From contig JBCNJP010000027.1 of the NCBI GenBank assembly GCA_039602395.1, forward strand, positions 33,822,456-33,886,455: DNA of 64,000 nt, in the 5' to 3' direction. Origin of the DNA: Deinandra increscens subsp. villosa (taxonomy: Eukaryota > Streptophyta > Magnoliopsida > Asterales > Asteraceae). How positions within the stretch are numbered: the stretch's first letter is position 1; each line of letters starts with the position of its first letter. This document shows, piece by piece, positions 58,266-64,000 of the stretch. The translations under genes were made by a program, and so were the position numbers. Below the pieces are notes generated by a model. That model was not told where the DNA came from. It made no database searches and saw only the letters and a program-made list of their open reading frames with translations.

Positions 58266-61200
58266 TGTAACACCCCAAAATTTTATGACTTAAATTATAT
58301 ACGTGTGCTATATCTATTAAATAGCTAAAATGCATGTGATATAATATATATATATATATGTAGAATAGAGAAACACCACGATTCGCGTACGAATATTCGA
58401 TACGACATTAGAGGAAACGTCAAGAGACAAATTTATAGAATATGATAGATAACGGAAAATAAAGATTATGGGCGCAGACGGATCTCAAACCTGAGTTATA
58501 ACGAAGCGGGAAAACGCGAAATAGTGATTTAAGCCTGGTTTGTAATAAACCGTATTTAGGCACGAACGTCACGAAAATAACACCGAGGCAAAAGTAGAAT
58601 ATCAGGTATTGTTAAATACTTAATTTATAATCATAATAAAATATATTTACGATATTCGGCACGAAAAACGGTGGAATCGGTAACCGTTGCTGTTATGCGA
58701 TAATAACCAAAATCAATTCGGTTAGCCGTTCGAGATGATTATAACGCCTCGGTAAAGTATAAATAATTATTATAATATCTATGAAGAATTTCAGTTAAAA
58801 AGACATAGTCGGTCCGTGAAACGGCCATGGTCGTTATGTCAATTAGACACGTACTTTTACCGCGTAATTAAATGAATATTCACCGGTTGACGTTATAACC
58901 AGAGAATAAATATAATAAAATTTAATTTATTAGACTCCTGTAATATTTTAGACGTTCGGAAACTTATCTGGACCGGTTACGAGATAAAATATTATTTTAC
59001 GGGTTTATAATACCTACTCATTAAATATTATACCTTATTAAATAAAAATATCTTAAATTTAACTTGGTGCTTACTCCTACGTGTTGTGCTGTCTCAAAGG
59101 AATAATGAATCAGTAAACTGTTGTCAATTGCTTGCTCATCTAAGCTTTGTACGTGTAGTCCACCAAATTTACTATAAATACATACATTACATGCACAAAT
59201 GAAAGTACACAATTCAAATTTCAATATACACACACATACAATACACGACAAATAGAAGAGAGAGAGAAGAAAAGAACCGGTGACCTCCGCCGGGTCTCCC
59301 TCTTCCCGGCGCACCAACCATCACCTTTCCCCATCCGCTTTTCTGGCCGAAACTCGGCTCCCCTCCGGCAACGTAGCCAGCAGCAGCAACCGGCGACGAG
59401 CCCTCCTCGTCCCTCGTTTTCCCGATGAACCCGACGAACCGAAGCAGCAAACCCAGCAACAGATCCGGCGAACCTCCGCCTAGTTCCTTCACTTTTCCGG
59501 CAGAAAAACCCGGCGACAGAGCCTGAGCCCCGCCGCTCTTCTCCGTCTGGCCTCCTCCGGCCGACGATTTTCTACGCAGCGGCAGCCTCACGACCCTCGA
59601 ACGCCGGTGATGGCCTCAGCCCCGTTCGACCTCTCCGATGAACACAGCCGAGCAATGAGCAAACCGGCGACCTGCTACTTGTTTCGGGCAACCGTGAACC
59701 CAGCTCCTCCTTCTCCACCGTGTGATGAACTCCGGTGGGCCAGTGGCCATCTCCGGTGACGACAGCGGCAGCGGTGATGACGACAGTAGGTTGAAGGTGG
59801 TGGTTAGCGGGTGTTCGATATTAAACCCGGTAAAAACCCGTCACGAACCGCTATACTTTCGGTTGGTTTTCGGTAACGGGCGGTTGACGACGGGGCAAGA
59901 CGGTAATGCCGATGAGTTGCCGGGATGGTAGAGATTGGTGGCGGTGGTTGGTGGTCGTCAAAGATGACCCTCGGTGATGTTAAAATGGGTGTAAACTTAT
60001 GTCGATATTAAACCCGTCTTCACTTTCGGGCGACGTTTCGGTGGCGTAACGAGGTCCAAACGACAAACCGACAACGGGGAAAACGGGGAAATGCTCGTGG
60101 CGAGGAGCTAGTCAGGAAGGACTATCTACTTGTCCAAATCGGACAAACTTTATTATTCGGTTATTTTGGATTAATTTCACGACCCGTCAAGAAGGTAATC
60201 ACCTTAAATATTTGTTATTATTACAAATATTATTGTTAAGTTTATATTAAATCATAATAGAACGAGATAAATGATTTAAATATATATTTAAAGACAAATA
60301 AATATATATATGATTATTAATTGATTTTATTTAATTAAAATCGATTAAAAGAAGTATATGAATTTAAATATTAAATAATTTTATATATTTAATATAAAGG
60401 ATAATGATAATGATAAATTAATTATCAGATTAAGGTTTATGCTTAATATATATTTAAAACATATTAGAATATGTTAATATATATTTAAAAGTGTTAAAAA
60501 TTTAAATTAGGGTTTTCTAGCCACTGTGCTATCAAACCCGAGTAAACGGTAATGAACTAAGCTTTAAAATTTTAAAGCATGTTATAAAATGTTATAACGG
60601 ATAATACCCTAAGTCAGTTTTGAATAAAAATAAGTTTTGGTCAAGAAATGAGAATAACGGGAAATTAGGGTTTCCAAACATGATTACTTAATATAAAACA
60701 ATCCGGAAGGTATAGGGACTTGGTTTTTGGTATGAAACTGTGTTTATATATATAATAAGTATATATAAAGTTAAAATGGATAAATGATAAAATATTTAAA
60801 ATACCGAGTTAATCCGATATTAGAAGTTCACGCGGACCGGAAGGGTAAACGCCTGTACACTGGGGTTTCTGGCAAAAGCGAGGGTGTCGCATAAATCCCA
60901 ACTGGGAAATGGCATCCCTCACTGGGCGATCCCGGAGTGAGCGTTTACTTATAGGAATGCGTGTCTTCGTATTATCAATAAAAGAAAAGGATAATGGCCT
61001 AAAGGGCATTTTGGTCATTTTGACCTTTAAAATGGATAAACTTAATAACTAAGTATTATTAAGTTAATAAAGAGTTGAAATAAACATATTAAATGTTTAT
61101 TATATTAAACCTTGCGTTAACGCCGTACAATACGCGATTAGGTTTAATTGGAAGGCATAGCGGAAGTTTTCTCTGAATTAACTGCTTAAGAGAATAAGGT

Positions 61201-62344
61201 GAGTTCTATGAGCCCACTTTTAAATGTTTTAAATGTTTTAATATTTTCGGGTCTGATATACATGCAATGATATATATATTCAACTGTTTACTTGAAAAGT
61301 ATTTGAGATACCTTTACTTGTTTTGTGTTCATACACATACGTGAAAAAATTATAATACTTATAACTGTTTTAAAGTTATTATTACCTGTTATTACTCTTT
61401 TCGGGAAGGTTATAATAAACGGGTAATGTAAAGGATAAAACTTTTATATAAAGCGTTGAGAAATGGAAAATGTGAATGTTTGGTCTAAGCCTATGTATGT
61501 GAATAAGTGTCGGGTAAATATGATCTTATTAGCCTTGTTGTACAAGACCCATAACATTATATTTATGAAACGCTTATTTTATATACGGGAGATGGACTGG
61601 TGTTGAAAAGGTTATGAGTCCAAATATAAGGGCTATTTAAATGGACTTTTGAAAAGGATGAAAATGTTTAAAAGGTTGAAAAGGTTTTAATCTAAGCGGA
61701 TATTGTCTAGAGAAAGGGAAAAGGTGGTTGTACAATCAGAAGCGGGGAATGACGGTTCCCCGGGGTAACGACGGTTACTCTATGAAAGGTTTCGGGTGGC
61801 GACGGTTGCCCGAGGGACTAACGTGGTTCCAATAGACAATGCTTAGTAGAATGAATGGTTAAATGTTTTGGTATAATTCTGTTATGTCTTATACCTGATA
61901 AAGGATAAATGTTTTGGTATAATTCTGTTATGTTTTATACCTGATAAATGTTTATAAAGAAGGGGTCGTTAGGCCCAAATGTTTGAGGTAAACTTTTCAA
62001 GGAAAGGTAAAGTTTTAAAATACTTAGAACTCACCAGCGTAAGCTGACCTTTAAAAACATGTATGTCAGGTATCGGTGATGTTTAAAGTAGCAAGGGAAG
62101 GGCTCTAGCAAGGGCAGATTAGATGGGCAAGCTATCAGGATAGACTCGGTAGTAGACTGGCATAGCTATAGATAAGATCTAGTTATAGATTATGTTGTTA
62201 TATTCCTTACTGTTGTAACTTGATATATATATAAATGAAAAGTTTTTAATTTCCGCTGCTTAGTTATCTCTGTTGTACCATGTGTTCATGAGTAAATCCG
62301 ACACGTGACCCCTCCTGGAGCCAAGACTGGGAGTGGGCGTCACA
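58266..62344 (+). repeat. 3' LTR
   Basis: 4079 bp, nearly identical to the 5' LTR. Observed differences include a longer TA run near 58350 and single-base changes such as gataatatat/gataaaatat and aaaaggttt/aaaatgttt. Confidence 0.92.
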
Positions 62345-62405
62345 TGTATATTGTTAAAAAACAATTTACGTCCAAAAAATACAGACAAAAAAAAACGCCA
62401 CATAC

Positions 62406-64000
62406 CTATCTCTTTTCCCCGGTGGGGGTGGCACAAACTCAATGTTGTCAGCCTTTTGCATATAACTTTCGACGTGTTCCTTGTACAAAGACAACTCTTG
62501 CATATTAACCGATAGCTTGTTTAAAATGTATTCGTTCGCATACATTATATCACGCAACAAGGCACGACCGCCATCATCAATTACAGGAACAACAGTTGAA
62601 TCATCGTTACGATTAAAACCATTGGGCACCACATCACGTCTCCAACGTCGTAGCACATATTTCTTGGGAAATTCCCTAATGTCCATCTGCCTTAAAACAT
62701 AGAATATATGCCTACATAATAGACCAAAACTTTCGAACCGTCGACATTCACAGTATATAGTCATGTCGGACTCACGATACACCACCTGCATTTTTCATAA
62801 ACACCATGAATTATAAAAAAACAAGGATGTTGTTTAAATGTAACACCACATTAAAAAAACATCATACCTCAAATGGCTTGGTAGTCATCTGCGTCCAATC
62901 TTTTATATAGTACCTAACGAAATCACCTTCCGGTGTGTAAGTTTGGCACATAAGTTTCCTCATCATGTCAATTTCATGCTGAGCGTCGAGAAAGGTTGTC
63001 CTGGTGTATATTTTTGCAGCTTCAGCTTCAAGCCACCATATACTTTTCAACTCAGGATTAGTGAACCGAGAGTCATGGTCGTTCTTACGGTGTGTATGAC
63101 GCTGGGACTCCAAGGCTGATTCATAGTGTGACAGAAACTCGACTAACGTAGACCTGGAATTGCACAGCTGTCCAAAGAAATGATTTTCACTTTCAGAACG
63201 CGATGTGGTCCTCATCAATCCAGAAAACAACCCATCTTTATTATGCGCAGGAATCCACGATTTGCGTATGCCAAACATATCGTGTAACCACTTGTTGTCT
63301 TTTAAATTATACTGATCAGTAATATCCTGCCACTTTTTATCAAATTCTTCAGATGATATTGAATCAGTCCACACGATATTGCAAATGTCTTTTTTGAAAT
63401 CTGTGGAGTTACACAGCCGAACACCCACCTGAAAAAAAAAATAAAAAAACAAACAAATATAAAATTAACAAGCATTTGAAAACGTACATAAGACCAAGAA
63501 AAAAAAAAGGCAAACAAAAACACCATACCTTTATCGAAAGCTTGTTCATAATGTGCCACATGCAGAAACGATGTCTTGATTTTTTAAAAACAAGATCAAT
63601 TGCTTTAGTCATGGCAGGGTCTTGATCTGTCACAACCACCTGAGGTTGTTTGATTTTTGCTTTCAGAAAACACCTTAACAACCATACATATGATTCTATT
63701 GTTTCAGATCCAAGTAAGGCTCCACAAAATGTTATGTTACAGCAATGGTTGTCAATCCCTGTGAATGGTACAAACACCATAGAGTACCTATACAAAATGC
63801 AAAAACTTTATCTGATTCAAACAAAAATCAAAAGGTACTGACGAAAACAAAAAAAAACGCCATGCTGTTAACCATAGCATAATTGAAACAAAAAATAAAT
63901 TTTTTACTTGTTCGAGCGGTAAGTTGCATCAAATGACATCACCTCCCCAAATATATGGTAGTTCTTCTTCCCAAGCTCATCAGCCCAAAACAAACCCCTC
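62406..64000 (-). CDS. MULE (FAR1/MuDR-type) transposase, main exons, N-terminus beyond window
   Basis: Exons on the minus strand: 63908 to beyond 64000, 63529-63787, 62868-63428 and 62406-62785, then 50084-50600. All GT-AG junctions keep one frame. The first gives LFWADELGKKNYHIFGEVM then SFDATYRSNK with the first catalytic Asp. The second has TGIDNHCCNITFCGALLGSE, VVVTDQDPAM (second Asp) and RHRFCMWHIM. The third has TSRSESENHFF, where the Glu of the DDE triad is expected. The fourth has the SWIM finger YCECRRFESFGLLCRHIFYVL (C-x-C-x9-C-x-H). This order (MULE domain, SWIM, zinc knuckle) is that of active MULE transposases and of FAR1/FHY3-related proteins. The frame is intact over the visible part, so the element may still be functional if splicing tolerates the Gypsy insertion. 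Confidence 0.9.

Larger units (their letters stand above)
50630..62344 (+). mobile_element. Ty3/Gypsy LTR retrotransposon with 4.1-kb LTRs (LARD-like, non-autonomous)
   Basis: LTRs at 50630-54704 and 58266-62344 both start TGTAACACCCC and end GGGCGTCACA. The 5-bp duplication TGTAT flanks the element (50625-50629 and 62345-62349). PBS and polypurine tract are in place. The internal region (3.56 kb) is shorter than one LTR and holds only a decayed gag-pol relic. LTRs over 4 kb around about 3.5 kb recall the LARD class. The LTRs differ by roughly ten substitutions and one 4-bp indel by eye, so the insertion is young. Confidence 0.93.
44916..63525 (+). repeat. Dispersed AACACCA motif in MULE non-coding DNA
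   Basis: Exact plus-strand copies at 44916, 45778, 46926, 47203, 48032, 48304, 48459, 49886, 50051, 50071, 50606, 62800, 62842 and 63519, all in introns or spacers, mostly as AAAACACCAT. Variants: AACACCG 49121, AACGCCA near 62395 and 63857. Only one clear copy in the other orientation was seen (43775). Two plus-strand copies are in exons (43913, 63773). The Gypsy insertion is excluded. Confidence 0.75.
42885..64000. mobile_element. Large multi-gene MULE, right end beyond window, split by a Gypsy element
   Basis: A plus-strand Ulp1-like gene, two small divergent genes and a minus-strand MULE transposase follow one another with shared non-coding character (many AACACCA words). MULEs carrying a Ulp1-type gene are well known in plants. 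The left boundary is set at GGAGAGTTAGGCTACATCAC just after the TA repeat, which is a guess. The right end is outside, so TIR and target duplication cannot be checked. 50630-62344 is a later Gypsy insertion and not part of the element. Confidence 0.7.

Overview
This window is repeat-rich plant nuclear DNA. Genes are split by GT-AG introns, non-coding DNA is strongly A+T-rich, and nearly everything recognisable is a transposable element of a plant type: CACTA, MULE, hAT and Harbinger MITEs, Helitron ends, SINE, LINE, Copia and Ty3/Gypsy. The repertoire and the Helitron terminus suggest a eudicot, perhaps Asteraceae; the family is inference. Two runs of exactly 500 N (15330-15829 and 45886-46385) are placeholder assembly gaps of unknown true size. 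I see no rRNA, tRNA, CRISPR array or ordinary single-copy housekeeping gene that looks intact.

Layout. 1-480: decayed tail of a LINE. 546-854: a tRNA-type SINE on the minus strand with a 15-bp target duplication. 3068-9770: a CACTA element with its TAA duplication, carrying a truncated TNP2-type transposase and a fully intact nine-exon gene for a Ulp1-like protein whose nucleophile position is Ser. 9913-11598: a MULE with about 76-bp inverted ends and a 9-bp duplication, itself hit by a hAT MITE. 11693-15329: a LINE whose ORF1 (RRM type) and ORF2 (endonuclease) overlap at ATGA; its RT lies in the gap. 15830-16794: part of a Copia-type LTR. 17588-31483: Helitron-type material with several heads, two tails, gene fragments, hairpin repeats and a perfect 310-bp tandem duplication. 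33000-36350: another fragment-bearing region containing a broken SUMO-conjugating enzyme (SCE1/UBC9) copy. 37045-40136: three further non-autonomous DNA elements and a long hairpin. 40920-42806: a long open reading frame for a YLDDG-type reverse transcriptase followed by a CCHC motif and a restriction-like endonuclease signature.

The most coherent system is a large MULE running from about 42885 past the right edge. It has a plus-strand Ulp1-like protease gene (43221-47979), two small divergent genes whose products both start MASSS (48505-48822 minus; 49248-49580 plus) with back-to-back TATA boxes, and a minus-strand FAR1/MuDR-type transposase (exons 50084-50600 and 62406 to beyond 64000). An 11.7-kb Ty3/Gypsy element with 4.1-kb LTRs (50630-62344, duplication TGTAT) sits inside the last visible intron of the transposase. 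Every visible transposase exon still joins in frame around it. The non-coding parts of this MULE carry at least 14 copies of AACACCA, almost all on the same DNA strand whatever the direction of the neighbouring gene. This recalls the motif-based anti-silencing of Arabidopsis VANDAL MULEs, but that link is a hypothesis.
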